Part shown: positions 27,872-37,240 of the stretch, one piece after another
Position numbering within the stretch: position 1 is the stretch's first letter
Layout of the letters: every line of letters begins with the position of its first letter
Assembly: GCF_026153355.1 (NCBI RefSeq)
Contig: NZ_CP110636.1
Location: 4,154,001-4,218,000, forward strand
DNA: 64,000 nucleotides
From: Streptomyces endophytica
Lineage (GTDB): Bacteria; Actinomycetota; Actinomycetes; Streptomycetales; Streptomycetaceae
Direction of reading: 5' to 3'
Position numbers and translations under genes: made by a program
The notes under the pieces: generated by a model
What the model was told of the DNA's origin: nothing
Seen by the model: only the letters and a program-made list of their open reading frames with translations
Databases searched by the model: none

Positions 27872-29238
27872 GGTGCGTCCCCCTCCGGCCCGGCCCGCCT
27901 CCGGCCCGGCGCCCCGTTCCCCGTGTCGTCCGTCATGTCGTGCGTCGTGTCGTCCGTCGCGTCCTGCGTCGACTCCGCCAGTGGCAGCCGGGCGGCCAGC
28001 AGCCAGGATCCGTCCCGCGGCCCGGCGGTCGCCTCCCCGCCGAGCAGCCGGGCGCGCTCCGCGATGCCCCGCAGGCCGCGTCCGCCGCCCACCCGGGGCG
28101 CCGCCTCCGGTGCCGCCGCGGCCAGCGGGTTCTCCAGCCGAAGCGCCAACGCTCCGTCGTCCGCGTCGAGTTGCAGCCGGACCGGCACCGGCCCGGCGTG
28201 CCGCAGGACGTTGCCGAGGCCCTCCTGCACGATGCGGTACGCCTCCCGGGAGACCACCGGCGGCAGCCCGGCGCAGCGGCCGCGCACGGTCGCCTCGACC
28301 GGCACGCCCGCCGCCCGGGTCCGGTCCAGCAGCGCCTCCAGGGCGTCCAGGGTGGGCGCGGGCAGCGTCGGGTCGGAGCCGTCCTCCTCGCGCAACAGGC
28401 CCAGCACGGTGTCCAGTTCGGCGACCGCGGCGCGGGTGGTGTCCTCGATGGCGGCCAGTGCCCGGCGGGCGAACTCGGGGTCCGCGTCCAGGACCCGGCG
28501 GGCCGCGCTCGCCTGGAGGGTGACGGCGCTGAGCGCGTGGCCCACGGCGTCGTGCAGTTCGCGGGCCAGCCGGTTGCGGGCCGCCAGGTCGGCGGCGCGG
28601 CGTTCGGCCGCGGCCAGCCGGTCGGCGGGGGTGGGCCCCAGCAACGGCGGCGCGCAGCGGGCCAGCAGGGCGCCGGCCGCCCAGGCGGTGCCGAGGACGA
28701 GGCCCAGCAGTCCCAGCCCGGCGAGCGGGCCGAGGACGCCGGGCAGGTCCCGCGTCCAGGCCGGTACGGAGTCCCGGAGGGGCGCGGAGAACGGCAGTAC
28801 CAGCAGCACCACCGCGGCGGGCGGGGCGGTCAGGGTCATGCCGCTGACGATGCCGCCGGCCGTCAGATGCGCCACGAACCACAGCGCGCTGCGCCGCCGG
28901 GCCGCCCAGGTCAGCGCCGGTCCGTCCGCCAGCCGCTCCCCGGGCACCCCGCACAGGGACCGTACGGCGGCCACCTCCAGCGGGCGCAGCAGCGGGAAGA
29001 GCAGCCCGGCCACCGCGGCGAGCGGCAGCGCGCAGCCGAACACGGTGAACTGCACGGGCACTTGGCGCAGCGGGTCGGCGTCGGGCCAGAACAGTGGGAG
29101 GACGACCGAGGCCACCAGGTAGAACGGCATCAGGAGCGCGCCGCCCAGTATCAGGTGCACCCAGCGGCGGCCCCTCAGGCGGAGCCCGGCCCGTCCGGGG
29201 CGGTGACCGTGGCGGTCAGGGTGGGAAGGGCGTCTCAC
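27868..29238 (-). CDS. sensor histidine kinase (HisKA_3 type)
   Basis: A 456-residue membrane kinase. Five or six hydrophobic segments fill residues 25-200. The dimerisation/phospho-acceptor helix RNRLARELHDAVGHALSAV holds the His near residue 230, and a HATPase_c domain follows (EGLGNVLRHAG, GGGRGLRGIAERA). The C-terminus is an Asp/Thr-rich tail. The GTG start at 29238 overlaps the IclR stop (GTGA), so the kinase is translated downstream of the regulator. The signal is unknown; there is no large extracellular domain. Confidence 0.9.
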   Translation of the reverse strand: MRRPSHPDRHGHRPGRAGLRLRGRRWVHLILGGALLMPFYLVASVVLPLFWPDADPLRQVPVQFTVFGCALPLAAVAGLLFPLLRPLEVAAVRSLCGVPGERLADGPALTWAARRRSALWFVAHLTAGGIVSGMTLTAPPAAVVLLVLPFSAPLRDSVPAWTRDLPGVLGPLAGLGLLGLVLGTAWAAGALLARCAPPLLGPTPADRLAAAERRAADLAARNRLARELHDAVGHALSAVTLQASAARRVLDADPEFARRALAAIEDTTRAAVAELDTVLGLLREEDGSDPTLPAPTLDALEALLDRTRAAGVPVEATVRGRCAGLPPVVSREAYRIVQEGLGNVLRHAGPVPVRLQLDADDGALALRLENPLAAAAPEAAPRVGGGRGLRGIAERARLLGGEATAGPRDGSWLLAARLPLAESTQDATDDTTHDMTDDTGNGAPGRRRAGPEGDAP

Positions 29239-30005
29239 AGTCGCCGGGTCGCCAGGGTCAGCCGGTCGCGGGCGTCGAACAGGGTGTCCTTGATCATCTG
29301 CTCATGGGCCGGGGTCAGCCGGGCCACCGGCACCGAGCAGCTGATCGCGTCCCGGGCCGGGGTGCGGTAGGGGATTGCCGTGCCGAAGCAGCGCAGGCCC
29401 AGGGTGTTCTCCTCGCGGTCGACCGCGTACCCCTGCTCGCGCACCGCGTGCAGCTCCTCGATGAGCTGCTCGCGGTCGGTGATCGTGTGCTCGGTCAGCT
29501 GCGCGAGGGCCGGCGGCAGCATCGCCCGCACCTGGTCGTCGGTGTACGTGGCGAGCAGCGCCTTGCCCAGCGAGGTGGAGTGCGCGGGCAGCCGCCGGCC
29601 GACCCGGGTGAACGGGCGCAGGTAGTGCTGCGACTGCCGGGTGGCGAGGTAGACCACGTTGGTGCCGTCGAGGCGGGCGAGGTGGATGGTCTCGGTGGTG
29701 TCGTCGGAGAGCCGGTCCAGCGTCGGCCGGGCCACCGCCACCACCTCGTCGCCGTCGATGTACGACGTGCCGACCAGCAGCGCGCGGACGCCGATGCCGT
29801 AGCGGGTGCCGGTCGCGTCGGTCTCCACCCAGCCGAGGTCGACGAGGGTGCGCAGCAGCATGTAGAGGCTGGACTTGGGGTAGCCGACGGCTTCCTGGAC
29901 GGAGGCGAGGGAGTGCATACCGGGGCTGCCCGCGAAGTACTCCAGCAGCTCCACCGTCCGCACGGCGGACTTGACCTGCGATCCTCCGGAATCGGCAGCT
30001 GACAT
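29235..30005 (-). CDS. IclR-family transcriptional regulator
   Basis: A 256-residue regulator. The N-terminal winged helix (SAVRTVELLEYF, then SLASVQEAVGYPKSSLYMLLRTL) spans about residues 12-70. The IclR effector-binding domain follows (TIHLARLDGTNVVYL, LPAHSTSLGKALLATY, GYAVDREENTLGLRC, SCSVPVARLT). It probably controls the uronate/aldarate genes on both sides, binding a sugar acid. I use the ATG at 30005; in-frame ATGs at 30035 and 30053 are possible. It is divergent from the aldehyde dehydrogenase. Confidence 0.88.
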   Translation of the reverse strand: MSAADSGGSQVKSAVRTVELLEYFAGSPGMHSLASVQEAVGYPKSSLYMLLRTLVDLGWVETDATGTRYGIGVRALLVGTSYIDGDEVVAVARPTLDRLSDDTTETIHLARLDGTNVVYLATRQSQHYLRPFTRVGRRLPAHSTSLGKALLATYTDDQVRAMLPPALAQLTEHTITDREQLIEELHAVREQGYAVDREENTLGLRCFGTAIPYRTPARDAISCSVPVARLTPAHEQMIKDTLFDARDRLTLATRRL

Positions 30006-30243
30006 CGCCCTTGACCCCTCTGTTCGGACAGCCATAGAGTCCCGATTGTTCAAGATCTGGGACGGCGTTCAGCATATCGAACGGTGTCCGGTCCGCTGCA
30101 AGGTCCGGGCGCCTCCGGAAACCGGGCACCCCGCCCGGGAACGGACGTTCCGGACCCCTCGCGGCGACGGGCCCGCACGACGCAGGACCACGCGGCACGA
30201 CGCAGTACGAGCTCGGCACGGCATCACCCGGGAGGAATGCACG
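30006..30243. promoter_or_regulatory. divergent IclR/dehydrogenase control region with candidate operator
   Basis: The 238-bp gap holds CGTTCAGCATATCGAACG at 30066-30083, a perfect 5-bp dyad (CGTTC/GAACG) with 8-bp spacing, which suits an IclR dimer. A similar but less symmetric site is in front of kdgD. A GGAGG ribosome-binding site at 30231-30235 serves the dehydrogenase. Confidence 0.5.
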
Positions 30244-31806
30244 GTGGCAGCGGCAGCGGCAGCACCAGTCTGGAGTGTCGACCCCCGAACCGGGAAGCGG
30301 CGGGAGCAGGTTGCGGTGGAGGCCACAGCGGCCGAGGTGGACAGCGCGGTCCGCGCCGCGCACGCCGCCCGGGACGCGCTGGCCGACCGCGGGGTGCGCG
30401 CCGCGCTGCTGCGCCGCGCCGCCGGCCTGCTCGACGAGGCGGGCGAGGCGGTCATCGAGGCCGCCGACGCCGAGACCGCGCTCGGCCCCGGCCGGCTCAC
30501 CGGCGAACTCGCCCGCACCACCTACCAGTTGCGGTCCTTCGCGGACCTCGTCGAGGAGGGCGCGTTCCTCGACGTACGGATCGACCACGCCGACCCCGCC
30601 CTCACCCCGCCCCGGCCCGACCTGCGCCGCCACAAGATCCCGCTCGGCGTGGTCGCGGTCTACTCCGCCAGCAACTTCCCGCTGGCCTTCTCCGTCCCCG
30701 GCGGCGACACCGCCAGCGCCCTCGCGGCCGGCTGCCCGGTCGTCGTCAAGGCCCACCCGGACCACCCGGCCACCTCCGAACTGTGCGCCGCGCTGCTGCG
30801 CCGCGCCGCCGACGAGACCGGGCTGCCGGCCGGTGTGCTGCAGCTCGTCCACGGCTTCCAGGCCGGGCTCGACCTGGTCCGCCACCCGCTGGTGGCCGCG
30901 GCCGGCTTCACCGGCTCGGTGCGCGGCGGCCGCGCCCTGTACGACGCGGCCGCGGCCCGCCCGCACCCGATCCCCTTCCACGGCGAGCTGGGCAGCCTCA
31001 ACCCGGTCGTGGTCACCGAGGCCGCCGCCGCCGAACGCGCCGAGCAGATCGGCGCCGGGCTGGCCGGCTCGATGACCCTGGGCACCGGCCAGTTCTGCGT
31101 CAAGCCCGGCCTGGTGCTGGCGCCCGCCGGGCCGGCCGGGGACCGGCTGCTGACCGCGCTGACCGACGCGGTCAGCGACACCGAGGCCGGGGTGCTGCTC
31201 GACCAGCGGATGCGCGAGGCGTTCCTCGGTGGCGTCCGCGGCCGCGCCGAACTGCCCGACGTCGAGGCCCCGGTGACCCCGGGCGCCGGCGGGGAACACA
31301 CCGTCAGCGCCGGCTTCCTCACCGTGCCGGCCGCCCGCCTCACCGCCGACGGCCCGCACGACCTGCTGCTGGAGGAGTGCTTCGGCCCGGTCACCGTCGT
31401 CGCCCGCTACACCGACGAGGCCGAGATCGGCGCCGTCCTCGCCCGCCTGCCCGGGAACCTCTCCGCCACCCTCCACCTCGGCGACGCGGAGGTCGCCGGC
31501 ACCGACGGGGACGGCACCGACGGCGGCCTCGGCGCCCGGCTGCTCGCCCGGGTCACCCCGCTCGCCGGCCGGATCGTCGTCAACGGCTGGCCGACCGGCG
31601 TCGCGGTCGCCCCCGCCCAGCACCACGGCGGTCCCTACCCGGCCACCACCTCGACCGCCACCTCCGTCGGCGGCACCGCCGTGGAACGCTGGCTGCGGCC
31701 GGTCGTCCACCAGGACACCCCGCCCGCCCTGCTGCCGCCCGAACTCCGCGACGGCAACCCGCTCGGGCTGCCGCGCCGGGTCGACGGCCGCCCCGAGGGC
31801 GGGTGA
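30244..31806 (+). CDS. 2,5-dioxovalerate (alpha-ketoglutarate semialdehyde) dehydrogenase
   Basis: A 520-residue aldehyde dehydrogenase (NADP+) of the KGSADH type that would turn the kdgD product into 2-oxoglutarate. The catalytic cysteine is C285 (GTGQFCVKPG), the general-base glutamate is in FHGELGSLNP near 255 and the cofactor loop is YSASNFPLAFSVPGGD near 140. The GTG at 30244 begins an Ala-rich N-terminus after a GGAGG site. It completes the oxidative uronate route with udh and kdgD. Its stop overlaps the next GTG. Confidence 0.88.
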   Translation: MAAAAAAPVWSVDPRTGKRREQVAVEATAAEVDSAVRAAHAARDALADRGVRAALLRRAAGLLDEAGEAVIEAADAETALGPGRLTGELARTTYQLRSFADLVEEGAFLDVRIDHADPALTPPRPDLRRHKIPLGVVAVYSASNFPLAFSVPGGDTASALAAGCPVVVKAHPDHPATSELCAALLRRAADETGLPAGVLQLVHGFQAGLDLVRHPLVAAAGFTGSVRGGRALYDAAAARPHPIPFHGELGSLNPVVVTEAAAAERAEQIGAGLAGSMTLGTGQFCVKPGLVLAPAGPAGDRLLTALTDAVSDTEAGVLLDQRMREAFLGGVRGRAELPDVEAPVTPGAGGEHTVSAGFLTVPAARLTADGPHDLLLEECFGPVTVVARYTDEAEIGAVLARLPGNLSATLHLGDAEVAGTDGDGTDGGLGARLLARVTPLAGRIVVNGWPTGVAVAPAQHHGGPYPATTSTATSVGGTAVERWLRPVVHQDTPPALLPPELRDGNPLGLPRRVDGRPEGG

Positions 31807-32420
31807 GGCCCGGCGTGTGCCCGGCCCCCGAGACGACCGCCCTCCGGGTCCGCGGCGCGACCCACGCGGACCTGACGGCGATCGCCACCCTGCACGCCGG
31901 CGCCCGCGCCGCGTACCACCACGCCCGCCACCCCGGCACGCCCTTCGACACCCCGGCCGAACAGGCCCGCTGGCACGACGCCTGGGCCGGGGTCCTGGAC
32001 CGCGCCGACACCCCCGCGCTCTGCGCCGAACAGCACGGCACGGTCGTCGGCGCCGCCTCCTACCTCCCCGACGCCGCCACGGTACGGGGAGACGCCCCAC
32101 GCACCGGCACCGCCCGCCCCACCGTCACGCTCCACCAGCTGCACGTCGCCCCCGCCCACTGGGGCACCGGCGTCGGCCGCGCCCTGCACACCGCCTGTTT
32201 ACGCGCCTGGCGCACGGCCGGATTCTCCCGCGCCGTCCTCGACGTCCTCTGGCACAACCACCGCGCCCGCGCCTTCTACGACCGGCTCGGCTGGCGCCCC
32301 GACCCGGACCGCCGCCCCGCGCCCGACGCCACCCACCTCACTCTGGCGCTGGACCTGACCGGTCCGGCTCCGGACGGTCCGCCGCCGGGTCCGCCGGGTC
32401 CGCCGTCCTGCGGGCGATGA
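31803..32420 (+). CDS. GNAT-family N-acetyltransferase
   Basis: A 205-residue GNAT enzyme. The acetyl-CoA site is LHVAPAHWGTGVGRALHTA near residue 107, followed by RAFYDRLGW near 155. The substrate is unknown. The GTG at 31803 overlaps the dehydrogenase stop (GTGA), so it is co-translated; whether it acts in the same pathway is unclear. The last 20 residues are Pro/Gly-rich and overlap the opposite-strand methyltransferase by 83 bp. Confidence 0.85.
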   Translation: MRPGVCPAPETTALRVRGATHADLTAIATLHAGARAAYHHARHPGTPFDTPAEQARWHDAWAGVLDRADTPALCAEQHGTVVGAASYLPDAATVRGDAPRTGTARPTVTLHQLHVAPAHWGTGVGRALHTACLRAWRTAGFSRAVLDVLWHNHRARAFYDRLGWRPDPDRRPAPDATHLTLALDLTGPAPDGPPPGPPGPPSCGR

Positions 32421-33051
32421 GCTGCAGCCGCTCGGCCCGCCGCCCGTCCAGCGTCCCCACCGACCCGGACCGCTCCGCCACCACCGAGAAGCCCGCCGCC
32501 CGCACCAGCCCCCGCAGCCGCTGTGGGGTGTGGTGCCGGAAGACCCCGCCGTCGGGCGTCTCGAACACCCCGAACGTGCCGTACCGGGCCGCGAACCGCC
32601 GGTACCGCTCCTGGTTGAACGCGTCCTCCTGCAGCGGCACGTCGCTCACGTACAGCACCCCGCCCGGCCGCACCAGCCGCCCCAGCTCCCCGGCGATCGC
32701 CTCCTGGTCCGCGTCGCCGGGCACGCAGGTGAGCACCGCGAACAGCAGCGCCGCGTCGAAGGACCCGGCCTCGAACGGCAGCGGCAGCCCGGCGTGCCGC
32801 CGCAGGTCCAGCTCCGGGTGCTCCCGCCGCCCCCGCGCGATCAGCGCCGCCGAGACGTCCACCCCGCACACCCCCCGGTACCCCAGCCCCGCCAGCTCGG
32901 CGGTCAGCCGTCCGTAACCGCAGCCGTAGTCCAGCACCCGCGCCCGACGCGGCACGTAGGCGTCCAGCAGGGCCGGATCGAGCGGGTGGGTGAAGGTCTT
33001 CGCGGAGCCGGTCGTCTCCCAGAACCCGAGGAATCCCTGTGGCGAGGTCAT
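32338..33051 (-). CDS. class I SAM-dependent methyltransferase
   Basis: A 237-residue methyltransferase with motif I ARVLDYGCGYGRLTAEL near residue 38, GVDVSAALIARGR near 65 and LVRPGGVLYVSDVP near 125. The substrate is unknown. The ATG at 33051 (MTSPQG) is chosen; the ORF extends 18 codons upstream without conservation. The C-terminus is a repetitive Ala/Asp/Pro tail that lies antisense to the GNAT gene end. Confidence 0.85.
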   Translation of the reverse strand: MTSPQGFLGFWETTGSAKTFTHPLDPALLDAYVPRRARVLDYGCGYGRLTAELAGLGYRGVCGVDVSAALIARGRREHPELDLRRHAGLPLPFEAGSFDAALLFAVLTCVPGDADQEAIAGELGRLVRPGGVLYVSDVPLQEDAFNQERYRRFAARYGTFGVFETPDGGVFRHHTPQRLRGLVRAAGFSVVAERSGSVGTLDGRRAERLQLIARRTADPADPAADRPEPDRSGPAPE

Positions 33052-33130
33052 GTCCGGACGGTACCCGCGGAATAGCCCGGCGCCCCGCGCGGTTGCAGGC
33101 AGCACACGTCCCGACGAGGAAAGTCAGCAC

Positions 33131-33835
33131 ATGCGCGTCGAAATCTGGTCCGACATCGCCTGCCCCTGGTGCTACATCGGCAAGGCCCGCTTCGAGGCCG
33201 GGCTCGCCGCGTTCGCGCACCGCGACGAGGTCGAGGTGGTGCACCGCTCCTTCGAGCTGGACCCGAAGGCGCCGCCCGCCTCGGACGTCCCGGTGCTCGA
33301 CATGCTCGCCGCCAAGTACGGCGTCAGCCGCGCCCAGGCCGAGCAGATGGAGGCCCGGGTCGCCGCCGCGGCCGCCCAGGAGGGTCTGGACTACCGCTCC
33401 GACCGGATCCACGGCAACACCTTCGACCTGCACCGCCTGCTGCACCTCGGTGCGGCGCACGGCCGCCAGGAGGCGTTGCTCGACGCCTTCTACCGCGCCA
33501 ACTTCGCCGAGGCCCGGCCGCTCGGCGACCCCGCCGTCCTCGCCGAGCTCGCCACCGGCGCCGGACTGCCCGCCGACGAGGTCGCCCGCGTGCTCGCCGA
33601 CCCCGACGCGTACGCCCAGGAGGTGCGCGCCGACGAGCGGGCGGCGGCCGAGCTCGGCGCCACCGGCGTCCCGTTCTTCGTCATCGACCGCCGCTACGGC
33701 ATATCGGGCGGCCAGCCCGCCGAGGTCTTCCGGCAGGCCCTGGAGCGGGCGCACGCCGACGGCGTGGTGGAGATCGTGCCGGCCGGTGACGCGGAGGTCT
33801 GCGGGCCGGACGGCTGCGCGGTGCCCGGACACTGA
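33131..33835 (+). CDS. DsbA-family (FrnE-like) oxidoreductase
   Basis: A 234-residue cytosolic thioredoxin-fold protein with the active site C11-P-W-C14 at the very N-terminus and the cis-Pro loop TGVPFFVIDRRYG near 180. It has no signal peptide, which fits the FrnE/2-hydroxychromene-2-carboxylate isomerase-like group found in Streptomyces and polyketide pathways. It probably acts on intracellular disulfides or polyketide-like substrates. A second Cys pair (CGPDGC) lies in the C-terminal tail. Confidence 0.9.
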   Translation: MRVEIWSDIACPWCYIGKARFEAGLAAFAHRDEVEVVHRSFELDPKAPPASDVPVLDMLAAKYGVSRAQAEQMEARVAAAAAQEGLDYRSDRIHGNTFDLHRLLHLGAAHGRQEALLDAFYRANFAEARPLGDPAVLAELATGAGLPADEVARVLADPDAYAQEVRADERAAAELGATGVPFFVIDRRYGISGGQPAEVFRQALERAHADGVVEIVPAGDAEVCGPDGCAVPGH

Positions 33836-33917
33836 CCGCCGGCCGGCGGCCGACCGGGCGCGACCACGGACCGGAACACCGTGGACGGAGCGTGCCCCGC
33901 CGAGCACAGTGGGGGGC

Positions 33918-34988
33918 ATGTTGCGACATGAGCCACTCGGCGGGGCCGAATTCGCGCCCGAGACGACGTATCTGAACTCCGCCTCCAGCGGACTGCTTCC
34001 CCGGCGCAGCGCCGACGCCCTGCGCGCGGCCGTCGAGGAAGCGACCTCCTACGGCACGATGGGCCGCGACTACTTCGCCGCGCCGGCCGCCGCCCGGGCC
34101 GCCTTCGCCCGGCTGCTGGACATCCCCGCCGAGCGCGTCGCCATCGGCAGCTCGGTCGCGGTGCAGTCCGCGGCCGTCGCCGCCTCGCTCCCGCCCGGCA
34201 GCGAAGTCCTCGCCCCCGAGGGCGACTTCAGCTCCCTGGTCAACCCGCTCGGCACCCACCCCGACCTCACCCTGCGCACCGTGCCGCTGGAGGCACTGGC
34301 CGACGAGGTGCGCCCCGGCACGGCCCTGGTCGCCTTCAGTGCCGTGCAGTCGCTCGACGGCCGGATCGCCGACCTCGCGGCGGTGCGCGAGGCCGCGGCG
34401 GCCCACGGGGCGCTCACCTACCTCGACGCCACCCAGGCCGCCGGCTGGCTGCCGCTCGCCGCCACCGACTACGACTTCCTGGTCTGCGGCGCGTTCAAAT
34501 GGCTGCTCTGCCCGCGCGGCACGACCTTCATGGCCTTCGGCGGCGACCGCGGCCCGGACGGCACCGGCCCCGCCTGGCCGGTCGCACCGCACGCCGGCTG
34601 GGTGGCCGGCGAGGACATCGGCGAGTCCAACTACGGCCTGATCCGGCCGGCCGGCACCGCCCGCCGCTACGACGAACCGCACGCCCACTTCGCGTACGTC
34701 GGCGCCGCGGCGTCCCTCGGCCTCATCGAGGAGCTGGGCGTGGCCGCCGTCCACGCGCACAACACCGCGCTCGCCGACCAGTACCGCGCCGGCCTGGCCG
34801 AACGCGGCCTGACCCCGCGCGGCGCGCCCGGCTCGGCGATCGTCTCCGCCCCCGGACCGGCCGACGCCCAGGAGCGGCTGGCCGAGGCCGGCGTGCGGAT
34901 CTCGGTGCGCGGCGGCCTGCTGCGCGCGGCCTTCCACCTCTACAACGGGACGGCCGACGTGGAACGGCTGCTGGAGCTGCTGAAATAG
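33918..34988 (+). CDS. class V aminotransferase-like PLP enzyme
   Basis: A 356-residue PLP-dependent enzyme of the aminotransferase V/IscS-like superfamily. Key segments are TYLNSASSGLLP near residue 17, TYLDATQAAGWLP near 170 and the PLP lysine in VCGAFKWLLCPRG near 193. It lacks the persulfide cysteine loop of desulfurases, so it is more likely an aminotransferase or kynureninase-like enzyme of unknown substrate. A G-run precedes the ATG at 33918. Confidence 0.85.
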   Translation: MLRHEPLGGAEFAPETTYLNSASSGLLPRRSADALRAAVEEATSYGTMGRDYFAAPAAARAAFARLLDIPAERVAIGSSVAVQSAAVAASLPPGSEVLAPEGDFSSLVNPLGTHPDLTLRTVPLEALADEVRPGTALVAFSAVQSLDGRIADLAAVREAAAAHGALTYLDATQAAGWLPLAATDYDFLVCGAFKWLLCPRGTTFMAFGGDRGPDGTGPAWPVAPHAGWVAGEDIGESNYGLIRPAGTARRYDEPHAHFAYVGAAASLGLIEELGVAAVHAHNTALADQYRAGLAERGLTPRGAPGSAIVSAPGPADAQERLAEAGVRISVRGGLLRAAFHLYNGTADVERLLELLK

Positions 34989-35089
34989 CCGGCCGGTGAC
35001 GGGAATGCCGGGCGGGCGCGGGGCGTTGGAAGGTGACGAACCGTCATGGGCAATGCCCCTGCTTTCGCACCACAGTTGAGAGGCCCTCA

Positions 35090-36156
35090 GTGACCACCGC
35101 ATTCGAGCCCTTCGAGCTCGCCGGCATTCCGCTCGCCAACCGCATCGTGATGGCGCCCATGACGAGGAACCGCGCCACCGAGGAGGGCGTCCCCACCCCG
35201 TCGATGGTCCGCTACTACACCCAGCGGGCCTCGGCCGGCCTCATCATCACCGAGGCCGCGCAGACCGAACCGGTCGGCCGCGGCTACCCGTTGACCCCGG
35301 CCTGCACACCCCCGAGCAGCTCGCCGGCTGGCGCGCGGTGACCGACTCCGTGCACGCCGCGGGCGGCAGGATCTTCGCCCAGCTGTGGCACGGCGGCCGC
35401 ATCGGCCACCCGGTGCTGCTGCCGGACGGCCTGGTGCCGGTCGGGCCCTCCGCGGTCGCCGCGGCCGGCCAGGGCTTCACCCAGGACGGCCCGACGGACT
35501 TCGTCACCCCGCGCGAGCTGACCGGCGAGGAGATAGCCGCGACGATCGCCGGATTCGCCGCGGCGGCCCGCAACGCCGTCGAGGCCGGGTTCGACGGCGT
35601 GGAGATCCACGGTGCCAACGGCTATCTGATCCACCAGTTCCTGGCGCCCAACGCCAACCTCCGCACCGACGAGTGGGGCGGCTCCGACGAGGCCCGGGCC
35701 CGCTTCGCCATCGAGGTCGTCCGGGCCGTCGCAGGCGCCGTGGGCGCGCACCGGACCGGCCTGCGGCTCTCGCCCGGCAACCCCTTCAACGACATCGCCG
35801 AGCCCGCCCCCGAGACCACCTACACCACGCTGATCGAGGCGATCGCCCCGCTGGGCCTGGCCTACCTGCACACCTGCGACGTCCGCGACCTTGACCTGCT
35901 GGCCCGGCTGCGCAAGCGCTTCGGCGGCACGTTCCTGCTCAACCCCGCCACCGACGGCCGGCCCACCGGCCCCGAGGAGCTCGGGCTCATCGAGGAGGGC
36001 GAGGCCGATCTGCTCGCCTACGGCGCGCTGTTCCTCGCCAACCCCGACCTGCCCCGCCGGCTCGCCCTCGGCGGCCCGTTCAACACCCCCGACCGGGCGA
36101 GCTTCTACGGCGGCGACGACACCGGCTACCTCGACTACCCGGCGCTGGAGGACTGA
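35090..36156 (+). CDS. Old Yellow Enzyme-type alkene reductase, one-base frameshift
   Basis: An FMN-dependent NADPH:ene reductase of about 355 residues, resembling NemA/OYE. The N-terminus has LANRIVMAPMTRNRA, then IFAQLWHGGRIGHP, the substrate-binding GVEIHGANGYLIHQFLAP (His and Asn) and GGSDEARARF. The frame breaks at 35295-35302, where GGG appears as GG (PLTPGLHTPEQLAGW is disrupted). The GTG at 35090 follows a GAGAGG site. Such enzymes reduce activated double bonds in xenobiotics or signal molecules. Confidence 0.88.
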
Positions 36157-36174
36157 GGGCGGACCGGACACAGC

Positions 36175-36210
36175 GCGGCCGCCGCACAGACCCTGCTGTG
36201 CGGCGGCCGC
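36175..36210. terminator. bidirectional terminator between OYE and ectD
   Basis: A perfect 15-bp stem (36175-36189 with 36196-36210) and a 6-nt loop lie between the converging genes. Confidence 0.85.
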
Positions 36211-36244
36211 GCCACCGGTACGTCCGCCGGTCCACCTCGTACGG

Positions 36245-37144
36245 CTACCTCACCGGGGTGAAGTCCCGCGCGCCGATGTAGTCCGGGCGCCTGACCGGGG
36301 CCGCGAAGGGCTCCACGGCCATGTTGTCCACGCTGTTGAAGACGACGAAGACGTTGCTGCGCGGGTACGGCGTGATGTTGTCGCCGGAGCCGTGCATGGC
36401 GTTGCAGTCGAACCACGTCGCCGAGCCGGCCTTGCCGGTGAAGAGGCGGATGCCGTGCTTGTCCGCCATCTTCGTCAGCACCTCGTCCGACGGGATGCCC
36501 GCGTCCTGCATCTGCAGCGACCGCTTGTAGTTGTCCTTCGGCGTCTCGCCCTCGCACCCCACGAAGTGCTGGTGCGAACCGGGCATGATCATCAGGCCGC
36601 CGTTGGTGTCGTAGTTCTCCGTCAGCGCGATCGAGACCGACACGGTGCGCATGTTCGGCAGCCCGTCCTCGGCGTGCCAGGTCTCGAAATCCGAGTGCCA
36701 GTAGAAGCCGGAGGCACCGAAGCCGGGCTTCACGTTGATCCGCGACTGGTGGACGTAGACGTCCGAGCCGAGGATCTGGCGGGCACGGCCGACCACACGC
36801 GGGTCGGCGACCAGCTTGGCGAACACCTCGCTGATCTTGTGCACCTCGAACACCGACCGGACGCTCTGCGACTTCGGCTCGACGATGGAACGCGGGTCGG
36901 CGCGCATCGTCGGGTCGAGCACCAGCCGGTCCAGTTCGGCGCGGTACACCGCGACTTCCTCCGCGGTGAGCAGTTCCCCGATGGCGAAGAAGCCGTCGCG
37001 TTCGAAGTCGCTCAGCTCGGACGGCGCGAACGGGCCGGCCGCTCCGGGCTGCGACCACACCACCGGGTCCTTCCGCGGAGTGATCACCTCAGAGGTGCCG
37101 CGGGTCGGGTACAGGTCGGCGGTGCGCTCGGGTGCGGTGGTCAT
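36245..37144 (-). CDS. ectD: ectoine hydroxylase
   Basis: A 299-residue Fe(II)/2-oxoglutarate dioxygenase that converts ectoine to 5-hydroxyectoine. The metal-binding HxD is in GFYWHSDFETWH near residue 145, and the distal His is in NAMHGSGDN near 248. The ectoine-hydroxylase signature FYWHSDFETWHAEDG is complete. It is the last gene of the ectABCD operon on this strand, 96 bp after ectC, and ends before a bidirectional terminator. Confidence 0.97.
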   Translation of the reverse strand: MTTAPERTADLYPTRGTSEVITPRKDPVVWSQPGAAGPFAPSELSDFERDGFFAIGELLTAEEVAVYRAELDRLVLDPTMRADPRSIVEPKSQSVRSVFEVHKISEVFAKLVADPRVVGRARQILGSDVYVHQSRINVKPGFGASGFYWHSDFETWHAEDGLPNMRTVSVSIALTENYDTNGGLMIMPGSHQHFVGCEGETPKDNYKRSLQMQDAGIPSDEVLTKMADKHGIRLFTGKAGSATWFDCNAMHGSGDNITPYPRSNVFVVFNSVDNMAVEPFAAPVRRPDYIGARDFTPVR

Positions 37145-37240
37145 GGTGTTGCCTTCCTCTCCTCTCGTACGGAATCTGGCATACGGGCGCGCGTTGCGTA
37201 CCTTCCTGGCTCTGCCGGACGGGGCAGGCGTCAGGTCGCC

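Noticed and set aside
29302..32100. A 932-codon minus-strand frame across the IclR-dehydrogenase region
   Set aside because: It covers the divergent promoter and runs out of frame with the IclR gene and antisense to the dehydrogenase; both real genes are clear.
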